64,000 bases of DNA, from the NCBI GenBank assembly GCA_004015825.1, contig SAYS01000016.1:1-64000 (forward strand), given 5' to 3'. Position numbers and translations under genes: made by a program. The stretch is from Halovenus amylolytica. GTDB lineage: Archaea; Halobacteriota; Halobacteria; Halobacteriales; Haloarculaceae. Each line of letters begins with the position of its first letter. Position 1 is the first letter of the stretch. The notes under the pieces were generated by a model. The model was not told the DNA's origin. It did no database searches and saw only the letters and a list, made by a program, of their open reading frames with translations. Below are positions 51,292 to 60,197 of this stretch, in pieces.

Positions 51292-52241
51292 AACTCGCAG
51301 TCGTCGGCGCGGGCGCGGTCGGCTCCTCTGTCGTCGAACTCGCTGGCGAGTACGGCCACACTGTCACGGCACTCGCGGACTCTCGGAGTGCTGCGGTCGA
51401 TGCTGACGGTATCGATCCAGCGGCTGTGCTCGAACACAAACGAACGGAGGGTGTCGTCGGTGCCGAAGACAAGACCGCGGCACTGGAAGCGGAGTACGAC
51501 GTGCTCGTCGAGGTGACACCGACGACGCTCGGCGACGCAGAGCCCGGCTTCGGACACGTGCAGACGGCACTCGAGCGTGACCGAAACGTCGTCCTCGCGA
51601 ACAAGGGGCCCGTTGCCGAACGCTACGGCGAACTGCAGGACCTCGCGGCGGCAAGCGATGGCGAGATCCGATTCGAGGCGACTGTCGGCGGTGCGATCCC
51701 CATTCTCTCGACGATTACCGATTTCGACGCGAAACACATTACTGCCGTGCGGGGCGTGCTGAACGGCACTGCGAACTTCATTCTCTCGCGGATGGCCGCA
51801 GAGGGGCTCGGATACGAACACGTCCTCGCCGAAGCACAGGATCTCGGCGTTGCAGAGGCTGACCCGAGCTTCGACGTGGAGGGGACTGACGCGGCGCTGA
51901 AGTGTGTCATAATCGCCAACGTGCTCGCGGAGGGGGAGCGCGAGTACACTCTCGACGATGCGACAGTCGAGGGGATTCACGAACTTCCCGCGAGCGCGCT
52001 CGAACTGGCAAAAGCCGACGACCGGACGATCAGACTGATCGGCGAGGTTAGTTCAGAGACTGTCCGTGTCAGCCCGCGGCTGGTCCCCGCGGATAGCGCG
52101 CTTGCGGTCACTGGCACGCGAAATATCGTCCAGCTGGAGACGACTCACGCCGGACGACTCAACATCTCCGGGCGCGGTGCGGGCGGTCCGGAGACAGCAT
52201 CCGCGATTTTCGCCGATATAGGTCGGCTGGGCAGTCGGTAG
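51288..52241 (+). CDS. hom: Homoserine dehydrogenase
   Basis: NAD(P)-dependent reduction of aspartate semialdehyde to homoserine, toward threonine and methionine. The 317-residue protein has the Rossmann loop VVGAGAVGSSVVELAG (about 5-20), ANKGPVAERYGEL (the conserved Lys), and the catalytic segment GVLNGTANFILSRMAAEG, ending in LEAQDLGVAEADPSFDVEG-like sequence (given as EAQDLGVAEADPSFDVEG). It lacks a C-terminal ACT domain; the upstream gene supplies that. A GGGGAGG Shine-Dalgarno precedes the ATG. A T5 tract follows the stop. Confidence 0.95.
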   Translation: MKLAVVGAGAVGSSVVELAGEYGHTVTALADSRSAAVDADGIDPAAVLEHKRTEGVVGAEDKTAALEAEYDVLVEVTPTTLGDAEPGFGHVQTALERDRNVVLANKGPVAERYGELQDLAAASDGEIRFEATVGGAIPILSTITDFDAKHITAVRGVLNGTANFILSRMAAEGLGYEHVLAEAQDLGVAEADPSFDVEGTDAALKCVIIANVLAEGEREYTLDDATVEGIHELPASALELAKADDRTIRLIGEVSSETVRVSPRLVPADSALAVTGTRNIVQLETTHAGRLNISGRGAGGPETASAIFADIGRLGSR

Positions 52242-52260
52242 CAGCCGGCTGCGACAGGGG

Positions 52261-52265
52261 TTTTT
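52261..52265 (+). terminator. T5 terminator after hom
   Basis: ggggttttt ends 24 nt past the hom stop, a short oligo-U tract that probably ends the operon before the EF-1A promoter. Confidence 0.4.
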
Positions 52266-52465
52266 GCAGACTATCTGACTCCCCGCTGCCACGAACCCCC
52301 GAACCCGTCCCCGGAGAGTATCCAAAACCGAGAGACGGGGACCGATCCGTTGCCCGTGAGAGTAGCTAACAAAACCACCGGACGGCGTTGAGATTGCTAT
52401 CGAAATGATTTTATGAACAACCACGTAAAGAATCCGATATAGCGCCTCTGCGCGTGAGATAAATA

Positions 52466-53731
52466 ATGAGCGACAAACCACACCAGAACTTGGCCGTCAT
52501 CGGCCACGTAGACCACGGAAAGAGTACGCTGGTCGGACGACTCCTGTACGAGACAGAGAACGTTCCGGAGCACGTCATCGAGCAGCACAAGGAAGAGGCA
52601 GAAGAAAAAGGCAAGGGCGGATTCGAGTTCGCCTACGTGATGGACAATCTCGCCGAGGAGCGAGAGCGTGGTGTCACGATCGACATCGCCCACCAGGAGT
52701 TCGACACTGACGAGTACTACTTCACCATCGTCGACTGTCCTGGTCACCGCGACTTCGTGAAAAACATGATCACGGGCGCGAGCCAGGCCGACAACGCTGT
52801 ACTCGTCGTCGCGGCCGACGACGGTGTCCAGCCACAGACCCAGGAGCACGTCTTCCTGGCCCGAACCCTCGGGATCGGCGAGATGATCATCGCGATCAAC
52901 AAGATGGACCTCGTCGACTACGAAGAGAGTCGCTACGAGGAGACCAAGGAAGAAGTCGAGGGGCTGCTCAAGCAGGTCCGCTTCGACACTGACAGTGTCA
53001 AGTACATCCCGGTCTCGGCGTTCGAGGGCGACAACATCGCCTCCGAGTCCGAGAACACGGGCTGGTACGACGGCGAGATCCTGCTCGAAGCGCTGAACAA
53101 CCTGCCGGAAGCAGAGCCGCCGACGGACGCGCCGCTACGACTCCCGATCCAGGACGTCTACACGATCTCCGGGATCGGTACCGTTCCGGTCGGACGTGTC
53201 GAGACGGGTATTCTGAACACGGGCGACAACGTCTCCTTCCAGCCATCCGACGTGGGTGGGGAAGTCAAGACCGTCGAGATGCACCACGAAGAGGTGCCGA
53301 AAGCAGAGCCCGGTGACAACGTCGGATTCAACGTCCGCGGCATCGGCAAGGACGACATCCGCCGTGGTGACGTCTGTGGGCCGGCTGACGACCCGCCATC
53401 GGTCGCCGAGACCTTCCAGGCACAGATCGTCGTCATGCAGCACCCGAGCGTGATCACGGCCGGCTACACGCCGGTCTTCCACGCCCACACGGCACAGGTC
53501 GCATGTACTATCGAGTCCATCGACAAGAAGATCGACCCGGCCTCCGGCGAGACCGCCGAGGAGAACCCGGACTTCATCCAGTCCGGCGACGCCGCAGTCG
53601 TGACCGTCCGACCACAGAAACCGCTCAGCATCGAGCCGTCGGGCGAGATTCCGGAGCTCGGCTCGTTCGCGATCCGAGACATGGGCCAGACCATCGCAGC
53701 CGGAAAGGTTCTGTCGGTCAACGAGCGATAA
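52466..53731 (+). CDS. tef1a: Translation elongation factor 1-alpha
   Basis: GTPase that brings aminoacyl-tRNA to the ribosome. The 421-residue protein has the G1 loop [14 protein letters not shown], the switch motif [24 protein letters not shown] and NKMD. Domains II and III follow (about 225-421), with [10 protein letters not shown] and [13 protein letters not shown]. Haloarchaeal sequence start [18 protein letters not shown]-like ttttat near 52408-52414 leaves a leader of roughly 28 nt. S10 follows one base after its stop, the usual pair. Confidence 0.97.
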   Translation: MSDKPHQNLAVIGHVDHGKSTLVGRLLYETENVPEHVIEQHKEEAEEKGKGGFEFAYVMDNLAEERERGVTIDIAHQEFDTDEYYFTIVDCPGHRDFVKNMITGASQADNAVLVVAADDGVQPQTQEHVFLARTLGIGEMIIAINKMDLVDYEESRYEETKEEVEGLLKQVRFDTDSVKYIPVSAFEGDNIASESENTGWYDGEILLEALNNLPEAEPPTDAPLRLPIQDVYTISGIGTVPVGRVETGILNTGDNVSFQPSDVGGEVKTVEMHHEEVPKAEPGDNVGFNVRGIGKDDIRRGDVCGPADDPPSVAETFQAQIVVMQHPSVITAGYTPVFHAHTAQVACTIESIDKKIDPASGETAEENPDFIQSGDAAVVTVRPQKPLSIEPSGEIPELGSFAIRDMGQTIAAGKVLSVNER

Positions 53732-53732
53732 C

Positions 53733-54041
53733 ATGCAGCAAGCACGCGTCCGCCTGGCAGGAACCAGCCCCGAGGATCTCGACAGCATCTGCGGTGAGGT
53801 CCAGGACATCGCCGACAAGACTGGCGTGAAGCTCTCGGGTCCGGTTCCGCTGCCGACGAAGACGCTCGAAGTTCCCTCGCGGAAATCCCCCGACGGTGAG
53901 GGGACTGCGACGTGGGAGCACTGGGAGATGCGCGTTCACAAACGGCTCATCGATATCGACGCCGACGAACGCGCGCTGCGCCAGCTGATGCGCATCCAGG
54001 TTCCGAACGACGTCAGTATCGAGATCGTCCTCGAGGACTGA
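53733..54041 (+). CDS. rps10: 30S ribosomal protein S10
   Basis: A 102-residue small-subunit protein: [19 protein letters not shown], the [20 protein letters not shown] loop, [20 protein letters not shown] and [15 protein letters not shown]. The position directly behind EF-1A is the conserved haloarchaeal arrangement. Compare the distant paralog at 9489-9815. The tRNA-Ala(CGC) gene lies 51 bp further on. Confidence 0.96.
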   Translation: MQQARVRLAGTSPEDLDSICGEVQDIADKTGVKLSGPVPLPTKTLEVPSRKSPDGEGTATWEHWEMRVHKRLIDIDADERALRQLMRIQVPNDVSIEIVLED

Positions 54042-54092
54042 CTCCCTCACGCGCAGGGATTTCGTGTACTGGGCGGCAAATTTCACCATCGC

Positions 54093-54164
54093 GGGCTCGT
54101 AGATCAGTGGTAGATCGCTTCCTTCGCAAGGAAGAGGCCTCGGGTTCAAATCCCGACGAGTCCA
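54093..54164 (+). tRNA. tRNA-Ala (anticodon CGC)
   Basis: A 72-nt cloverleaf like the one at 14988: same acceptor arm with G3:U70, the same D- and T-arms. The anticodon stem CTTCC/GGAAG carries the loop TTCGCAA, giving anticodon CGC for GCG codons. No CCA and no intron are encoded. It is probably transcribed behind S10 or from its own promoter. Repeat copy B follows. Confidence 0.97.
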
Positions 54165-54430
54165 CTCACTTCCTTCGGTCGCTGCGCTCGTCGTCGTTCG
54201 TGGACTCGTCGACCCTCGCAAACGCTACGCGTTTGCTCGGTCCCGACGAGTCCATCGGAGCGAGCGAATTTTTGAGCGAGCGAGAATGGTCGAGGCGGGA
54301 TTTGATGCCCTGGAAGTCGCAGCACCGAGCGTAGCGAGGTGACCGTCTTCCTCTGGGTTCAAATCCCGGAGCGGCGAAGCCGCTCCGACTCTCGCAAAAC
54401 CTGTGGTTTCGCTCGGTCCCGGCGAGTCCA
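54093..54430 (+). repeat. tRNA-Ala downstream repeat, copy B
   Basis: Matches copy A (14988-15391) from the tRNA through about 200 bp behind it with few changes. Three acceptor ends are present: the tRNA (to 54164), 54241-54254 and 54418-54430. A free T-arm (about 54352-54370) stands without an anticodon half. About 80 bp present before the last acceptor end of copy A are missing here. See the finding on both copies. Confidence 0.75.
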
Positions 54431-54579
54431 CTTATTCACTATCGCCTATTTTGACGTCTTTCAGGTCCTCTAACTATCTCTGAGTGTGACTGTCCTGGAA
54501 TCGCGTAGTTCTCCAGATGAGGCCGTCGTCTCGATCGGAACAGCCACCGTCGATCGAATCCAGGGACACTCGTTCTCAC

Positions 54580-54798
54580 TTATCCGTCCTTACGCTCCGT
54601 TTCGAGCCAGTCCCGGCGGCAGGAACTGCTACAGAACAGCAATACCGAGACAGCGGTGTCCGACTCTGCCACGACAGGATGTTTCTCGTAGGTATCGAGC
54701 GAAGATCCACACGTCGCACAGACGTACGTCTCTACCACACCCGTCTGTTCGCGTGAGAGGGATCGCTCCGCGATCTCATCGGCATCGTATGGTGTCAT
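54580..54798 (-). CDS. Small zinc-ribbon protein
   Basis: A 72-residue protein with two Cys pairs: VCATCGSSLDTYEKHPV and FCSSSCRRDW, consistent with a zinc ribbon of the kind often seen in small haloarchaeal proteins (DUF7576-like, from memory). The N-terminal part (MTPYDADEIAERSLSREQTG) is helical. ATG 54798 is chosen because an AT-rich tatat element lies about 28 nt upstream; ATG 54822 would overlap it. Role unknown, possibly nucleic-acid or partner binding. Confidence 0.65.
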   Translation of the reverse strand: MTPYDADEIAERSLSREQTGVVETYVCATCGSSLDTYEKHPVVAESDTAVSVLLFCSSSCRRDWLETERKDG

Positions 54799-54856
54799 TT
54801 TCGTGTGGTGAGTGGTCAGCATATAGTTGTCCGTTGCCCCCTGTTCCGAAGACTCA

Positions 54857-55141
54857 CTACTCCTCACCAGTTCGGCCGTCGGCACGTCGCTGTACGGTCA
54901 CCGTCTCGTCGGAGTCTACCGCTACCTCACAGCCGGCATAGGTGAACGTGAGTCTCACCTGTCCAGCCCTGTCGGACGAATGCGAGAAGAGCTGTTCGAA
55001 GGCATCCGGATCGATTGCGGTTCGCAGCTGGGGCAGTTCCAGAGGGTCAAGATCACGCACATCGGCCACGGATTCGATAACGTCGATCGAAAGCGACCGA
55101 CTCTCCTGCTCCGCCACTGACTCTGTAGTTCGCACACTCAT
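54857..55141 (-). CDS. HalOD1 output-domain protein
   Basis: A 94-residue protein of the HalOD1 type: LSIDVIESVADVRDLDPLEL is the conserved first helix, then LPQLRTAIDPDAFEQLF, and VRLTFTYAGCEVAVDSDETVTV. The domain occurs alone or as a C-terminal output of haloarchaeal sensors; its activity is unknown. It lies 76 bp from the end of the Bat-like gene on the same strand and may serve the same signal pathway. Confidence 0.8.
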   Translation of the reverse strand: MSVRTTESVAEQESRSLSIDVIESVADVRDLDPLELPQLRTAIDPDAFEQLFSHSSDRAGQVRLTFTYAGCEVAVDSDETVTVQRRADGRTGEE

Positions 55142-55217
55142 GATTTCGTTCCACTATACACTACCAGCCATCAAATCCGATTCCGGCATCTGTATACCGG
55201 ACAACACGATCCGGGGG

Positions 55218-58200
55218 CTAGATATCTAAATCATCGTCCGCCTGGTCGTCATCGAACACAACGCCCAGTATCTTCTGTTCGCCTTTCCGGATGTGTCGGC
55301 TCGCCGTCGGCTGTGAAATACCCAGCCGTTCGGCGATCTCCTGGCCGGTCTGTTCCCGCGGCCACTCGAAGAACCCGCTGAAGTAGGCTGTCTTCAGTAC
55401 CTCTTCTTGCCGGGGGGTCAGTATGTCCTTGTATATCGCCTGGAGCTGTTCGCGGGTCTGGACCGGTCGGTTGTACTCCTGTCGGTTGAGCAACTCTGCC
55501 CCGGTGTAGGTATCGATGAACATCTGGATGAACGACTGGATATCACCGCTTCTGGGCAGTTCGACGGTGACATGGGCTTCGTCTGCCGATGCAGACAACT
55601 CTCTGGGATAGGCTCCGTAGGAGAGCAGTTGTCCGAGAAAGCCCGACTCACTGATCACGCCCTCGAATCTGACACCGTTCTCGTGTTCACTGACCAGAGA
55701 GAGGTCCTGGACAGAGCCGACGATGTCACTGTACTCGAAGACGTTCTCCGGATCGACGCCGGTCATTGTAAAGAATACACGGTACCCCCCGTCGGTCTGT
55801 TCGAGTATCTCTTCGAAGGTGAACTGCCCGCCCAGTTCCTGTGCGAACCGGACTGCGGGAACATCTGGATCGGTCAGTGCAAACTCCAGAGCCACAGTCA
55901 CGTCGCTCACCAGCATCTTTTTCTGTTCCATCGCGTTGATCGCGTACCCCACCATCCTGCCGAGTTCCTCGAGCACTGTCACCTCCATCTCACCGAACAG
56001 CCCCGGCTCGACAGTGTAGATGTTCAACACACCGTACATTTTTTCGCCGTACACGAGCGGGATGACGATACTCGACTGGAAGTCGCGTTCCAGAGCCGCG
56101 ACTTCTAGCGGGTCGAAGGGTGGCTCTGCCCGGCGCAGTTCCTGAACCTGGACAGTTCGTTCACGGAATGCCTGGCCGACGGGACCGTCCGTCATCGGCG
56201 TTCCACGGCTGTCCGGGGCTGACACCGCGTCGAGATAGCCCTCACCCTCGCCCGCTGCGGTCCGAAAGACCATCTCGTTGCTGTCGACAGATCGTCGCTC
56301 CGCGATTACGCTGAACGTGTACGGTCCCCGCTCGGCCAGTTCTTGACAGACCGTCGCTCCGATCTCGTCTCGTGACCTCGCGTAGGGGAGTGACTGAATG
56401 ACACTCCGAATAACTCGATTGATCCGTTCGACACGTTCGAGCGCTGTATTCTTCTCCTGTAGCCTCTGTTTTTGCGACCGGAGCGTCTGTTCCCGGTCGA
56501 CGCGGTCGAGCGCTGCCTGCGCATTCGATACGAGTATCTGTGCGACCGTCAACTCGGTCTCATCGAACGCCGCCGGTGTCGTGGCCCCACTGACGAAGAC
56601 ACCGTGTGTGCCGATCGGGAGCATCATCACGCTTGCGACCGGTCGGTTCGCGTCACCTCGATCTACAACGTCAGACAGATCGTCGATCACGCGACCGTCG
56701 TTCGCGGCGTACACCTGCCAGGAGAGATCCTGGTCCGGTCCCAGTAACGGCCCATCTCCGAGGAGTTCCCGGACGGCTTCTGTCTGTGCCGCACGGTCGA
56801 GGGATCCGGATTCGCTGTCGTACAGGTCGACAGTTGTCAGGGGAAATCCGAGCGATTCCGCGGTTGCGTCGACGACAGTCTCGGCGACTTCCCCCGGTGT
56901 CTCGGCGGCCGTCAGCGTCTGTGCCACTTCGTTCAGCGCGGCGATTCTGTTCTCGCGTTCCCGCCGCTCTGTGATATCGGTCGCCAGTCCGATCAGACGC
57001 TCCGGGCTCCCGTCGGAACCGAACTTGGTGTACGCTTCCGAGTGGAGCCATCGGGTGTCTCCCCGATCGGGGTGAGACCGAAAATCGTAGTCGAGATGCC
57101 AGTCTTCCTCTTCGAGTGTCTCGATGCGCTCGAACTCGCGGACACGCGCCAGATCCTCGGGGTGGATGATGGCTGGCAGTACCTCTTCACTGCTGTCCAG
57201 TTCCCCGAGGTCGACGCCGAACAGGCGCTCGTAGGGGCCGTGGTGGACTTCTTCCTGGCTCTGGAGGTCGACGTCATAAATCATCGAATCGGTCGCGTCG
57301 AGTGCGAACTCCGTCCGTTCGCGCATCGCTTCGAGTTGCTTTTCGTGTCGCTTGCGCTCGGTTATCTCGTTGCCTTCGGCGAGCAGCAGTGTCACATCCT
57401 CTCGCTCGTCGGTGATCGGACGGACCGAGAAGTCGATGATGCGGTCCCTGCTCGTGCTCTCTATCTGGATCTCGTCTCGGAACGGCTCACCGTCGCGGGC
57501 CCGATCGACTGCGTCCCGGACCGTCGCCCGAACCTCGTCGGTCGGCCCTGCCCACCCGGTGTTCCAGAGCCGTGTTCCGACCACCTCTTCCCGGTCGAGC
57601 CCACCGATCGACAGCGCGGTGTCGTTGACTTCGAGAAGGGTTCCGTCCGGATCTAGCAACGCGATGAACGTGTGGGTGTTTCTGGTGATCGCTTCCAGCC
57701 GTCGCTTCTGTTCTCGCCGCTCGGTGACGTCCTGAAACTGGGAGAACACAGCGACGACGTCGCCGTCTGCGTCGGTCACGACGCGGTTGTGCCACTCACA
57801 GAGGATTCGCTCGCCGTCGTCGCGCACGTTCTCGTTGATGCTGTGGTAGCCGCCCTTGTTCTCGAGCAGCTCTGCGACGACAGCCGCAACCTCGTCTCTG
57901 TCGGACTCGGGGACGATGACATCCCAACCGTCCCCCGCCAGTTCCCCTTCGGAGTAGCCGAGAATCTCCGTTGCTGCGTCGTTCATCCGCTCGAGCTCGA
58001 ACTGGTCGTCCCACTCGATGACACCGAGCGGGGACTGCTCGAAAAACAGATTGAGACGCTTCTCGCGGTCGCTGAGTTCTGCCTGTGTGCGGTACTTCTT
58101 TACTGCGTTCCTGATCCGGTTGGCGAGGACAGTGTACTGACTGGGTCCCGTTTCTTTCTGGAGGTAGTCGGTGACGCCTGCAGATATCGCGTCGCTGGCG

Positions 58201-58499
58201 ACTTCCTCGCTGCCTTTCCCGGTAAAGAAGATGAATGGGAGGTCGGGGTACTCCGCTCGAACGGCTTCGAGGAATTCGATGCCGTTCTGTCCCGGAAGTT
58301 CGTGATCCGAGACGACACAGTCGAACTCCTCGTCAGCAAGTCGGTCCAGAGCCTCGCTTGCCCCTCCTGCGATCTCGACGTCGAACCGGTCGTCTTCGCG
58401 TCGGACGAACTCTGCAGCGGTCTCCGCAAGCTCCTGATCGTCGTCGACGTGCAGGATGCGGAACGGACCGTCGAACGTCCGAGTTCTCTGTTCACCCAT
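55218..58499 (-). CDS. Bat-like multi-sensor transcriptional regulator (REC-PAS-PAS-PAS-GAF-GAF-HTH)
   Basis: A 1093-residue cytoplasmic regulator. A receiver domain (about 13-130) has Asp65 in CVVSDHELPG. Three PAS domains follow (about 145-260, 270-385, 395-510), then GAF-like domains (about 525-680 and 715-870). The Bat-type region is last, with a C-terminal HTH (LTPRQEEVLKTAYFSGFFEW, and IAERLGISQPTASRHIRKGE, about 1025-1080). It is of the bacterio-opsin activator family. The receiver implies phosphorylation by an unlinked kinase. It has no kinase domain itself. The TATA element ataatttatta at 58523-58533 lies 29 nt before ATG 58499. Confidence 0.9.
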   Translation of the reverse strand: MGEQRTRTFDGPFRILHVDDDQELAETAAEFVRREDDRFDVEIAGGASEALDRLADEEFDCVVSDHELPGQNGIEFLEAVRAEYPDLPFIFFTGKGSEEVASDAISAGVTDYLQKETGPSQYTVLANRIRNAVKKYRTQAELSDREKRLNLFFEQSPLGVIEWDDQFELERMNDAATEILGYSEGELAGDGWDVIVPESDRDEVAAVVAELLENKGGYHSINENVRDDGERILCEWHNRVVTDADGDVVAVFSQFQDVTERREQKRRLEAITRNTHTFIALLDPDGTLLEVNDTALSIGGLDREEVVGTRLWNTGWAGPTDEVRATVRDAVDRARDGEPFRDEIQIESTSRDRIIDFSVRPITDEREDVTLLLAEGNEITERKRHEKQLEAMRERTEFALDATDSMIYDVDLQSQEEVHHGPYERLFGVDLGELDSSEEVLPAIIHPEDLARVREFERIETLEEEDWHLDYDFRSHPDRGDTRWLHSEAYTKFGSDGSPERLIGLATDITERRERENRIAALNEVAQTLTAAETPGEVAETVVDATAESLGFPLTTVDLYDSESGSLDRAAQTEAVRELLGDGPLLGPDQDLSWQVYAANDGRVIDDLSDVVDRGDANRPVASVMMLPIGTHGVFVSGATTPAAFDETELTVAQILVSNAQAALDRVDREQTLRSQKQRLQEKNTALERVERINRVIRSVIQSLPYARSRDEIGATVCQELAERGPYTFSVIAERRSVDSNEMVFRTAAGEGEGYLDAVSAPDSRGTPMTDGPVGQAFRERTVQVQELRRAEPPFDPLEVAALERDFQSSIVIPLVYGEKMYGVLNIYTVEPGLFGEMEVTVLEELGRMVGYAINAMEQKKMLVSDVTVALEFALTDPDVPAVRFAQELGGQFTFEEILEQTDGGYRVFFTMTGVDPENVFEYSDIVGSVQDLSLVSEHENGVRFEGVISESGFLGQLLSYGAYPRELSASADEAHVTVELPRSGDIQSFIQMFIDTYTGAELLNRQEYNRPVQTREQLQAIYKDILTPRQEEVLKTAYFSGFFEWPREQTGQEIAERLGISQPTASRHIRKGEQKILGVVFDDDQADDDLDI

Positions 58500-58522
58500 T
58501 ATATCATCTCTATCCAGAATGA

Positions 58523-58533
58523 TAATAAATTAT
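58523..58533 (-). promoter_or_regulatory. TATA box of the Bat-like gene
   Basis: An AT-only 11-bp tract centred 29 nt before ATG 58499 on the minus strand, typical of leaderless genes. Confidence 0.6.
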
Positions 58534-58691
58534 AGGTCGACATTGGTCACAGGCAGACAGAGCTACGGGTATCTTAATTCTGTCACTACAGTGGTCGTGA
58601 ACTGGATGTCACGTCGTCTGAACTCCCATTCTCGTTGTATCGGATACGTTCGCTCAGTTGGATGCTTACTGTCTCGGTCGGGATACTCACC

Positions 58692-58869
58692 GGTCTACGA
58701 CGCGACCCTCGACGCAACCGACAACTGGTGGGGCCACGCGAGCGGCCCTGGCGGGCCGGACGGACGGTGGAACCCCGCCGGCAGAGAGGTCGGCAGAGGC
58801 GACGATATCGAAGGCGATGTCGCGTTCGACCCGTGGCTCCGGCGACCGATCGACAGTCCGTCCCGGTGA
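58692..58869 (+). pseudogene. C-terminal fossil of a right-handed beta-helix (NosD-like) secreted protein
   Basis: The frame reads VYDATLDATDNWWGHASGPG, then GPDGRWNPAGREVGRG and DDIEGDVAFDPWLRRPID, ending in a stop at 58869. The pattern of N-x-W-W-G-x-x-S-G-P and x-V-x-F-x-P-W-L is the typical ending of archaeal pectate-lyase-like beta-helix proteins. No start, signal peptide or beta-helix coils lie upstream. What remains is about 59 residues of a once larger gene. Confidence 0.7.
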
Positions 58870-58872
58870 GTG

Positions 58873-60075
58873 CTACGGCAAGCAGTCGTAGACTGCTTCC
58901 CGCAGCGCTCGCTCGCGAGGGTCGTCTCTGAGCCGGAATCCCATTCTGTTCGGCGCGTAGGCGAAGCCAATTTCCATCTCGGGGTCCGCGAACGCGAAGG
59001 AGCCACCAGCACCCGGCGCACCGAAGGCAGTCGGGCCACTGCCGAACTGGAATCCCGGCAGTGGTTTCGAGTAGCCAAGCGAGTAGGCCGCGTCGAGTTT
59101 GAGGATTTCGTCCCTGGAACCGCCCGGCGGTTCGGTAGCCGGCGCGGTGAGTTCCTCCCGTGTGCTGTGGTCGATCCCGAGTCCGGATCCGCTCGTTGCG
59201 AGTTTGCCGTATGCTTTCGCGATGTCCCGGACACACCCGATTCCGTTTCCGCCTGGGATTTCCACGCGGCGGTACTCGGGGGAGGCGAGTTCGGCCGGTG
59301 AGTCGGTGTCGAAACAGTCGAGTGAGCGTCTGGTCAGCGAACGGGGGTTCAGGAGTGCGCGGTAGAACTGCCACGGGAGCTCGCGAGCCTCGAACAGGAG
59401 TTTGAGTGGGCCGAAGCTGTCTATTTCTGCGATCCGCTCGTCGGGAATACCGGTCGGAACGCCGATGTGAAACTCGATCTCGTTGGGGTCTGCGATCTCC
59501 GCTTCGAAATACTCCCCGAGCGTTCTCCCCATCGGATCCGTCCGGCGGATGAGTTCACTCTCGTACCAGCCGAGTGTGAACGCGTGATAGCCGTGTCGGT
59601 GTCCCGGAGTCCACTCGGGCTCCAGCTCGGCGAGGGAGTCGGCGAGTTCCTCCGTCGCGGCGACGTCGGCAGCACTCAGTTCGTGGGCGGGCGCAGGGAG
59701 GCCCGCCTGGTGGGCGAGTAACTCCCGGATCGTCACACCCGATTTCCCGTGTGCCCCGAATGCCGGCCAGTATCTCGCCACACGGTCGTCGTAGTCGAAC
59801 AACCCTGCCGACCGGGCGTGAGCGACAGCCATCGCTGCCATGCCTTTTGTCGTCGAGAAGACGAGCACCATCGTGTCCTCCTCCCACGGCTCGGTTCGCT
59901 CACGATCCCGGTATCCACCCCAGAGATCGACGACTTTCTCTCCCCGGTGGTAGACAGCACAGGCCCCACCGCGCTCACCGCGCTCGGCGAAGTTCTCGAC
60001 GAACACGTCGCCGACGGCTTCGAACTCTGGTGCGACCGTCCCGCGAATCGGGATGTCTCCCGCGTCCGGTGTCAT
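58873..60075 (-). CDS. Serine hydrolase of the class C beta-lactamase/esterase family
   Basis: A 400-residue enzyme of the penicillin-binding-protein fold. The catalytic S-x-x-K is STTKG in VLVFSTTKGMAAM (about residue 78); GYHAFTLGW supplies the general-base Tyr in place of the Y-x-N motif; a late GAPGAGGSFAFADPE loop is the third motif region. No signal peptide, so it is cytoplasmic. EstB-like esterase activity is more likely than beta-lactamase activity. ATG 60075 (MTPDAGDIPI) is preferred to an in-frame start at 60159. It is divergent from the flavoprotein gene. Confidence 0.85.
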   Translation of the reverse strand: MTPDAGDIPIRGTVAPEFEAVGDVFVENFAERGERGGACAVYHRGEKVVDLWGGYRDRERTEPWEEDTMVLVFSTTKGMAAMAVAHARSAGLFDYDDRVARYWPAFGAHGKSGVTIRELLAHQAGLPAPAHELSAADVAATEELADSLAELEPEWTPGHRHGYHAFTLGWYESELIRRTDPMGRTLGEYFEAEIADPNEIEFHIGVPTGIPDERIAEIDSFGPLKLLFEARELPWQFYRALLNPRSLTRRSLDCFDTDSPAELASPEYRRVEIPGGNGIGCVRDIAKAYGKLATSGSGLGIDHSTREELTAPATEPPGGSRDEILKLDAAYSLGYSKPLPGFQFGSGPTAFGAPGAGGSFAFADPEMEIGFAYAPNRMGFRLRDDPRERALREAVYDCLP

Positions 60076-60146
60076 ACTAGACAACTGCCATGGGAACGAA
60101 TATCTATCTTGGGTGTTCCTACGTCGGGGGTGTTCCTGCAGAGCCT

Positions 60147-60166
60147 CGTGCGCGCGCACGCGTGCG
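60147..60166. repeat. 20-bp alternating purine-pyrimidine tract at a promoter
   Basis: The 20-bp sequence cgtgcgcgcgcacgcgtgcg alternates C/T and G/A at every step, so it could adopt Z-DNA under negative supercoiling. It contains overlapping perfect palindromes. It ends 3 bp before the TATA element of the flavoprotein gene, covering the presumed TFB-binding site. Confidence 0.7.
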
Positions 60167-60168
60167 AC

Positions 60169-60175
60169 CTATAAG
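60169..60175 (+). promoter_or_regulatory. TATA box of the flavoprotein gene
   Basis: ctataag centred 26 nt before ATG 60198; it supports this start over the in-frame upstream ATG at 60090. Confidence 0.55.
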
Positions 60176-60197
60176 GCTACAGCCCCTTCTTACTGGT

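Noticed and set aside
52413-52439. Eight-codon mini-ORF before EF-1A, as a third leader-peptide case
   Set aside because: Its ATG overlaps the TATA-like element, so it would not be in the transcript.
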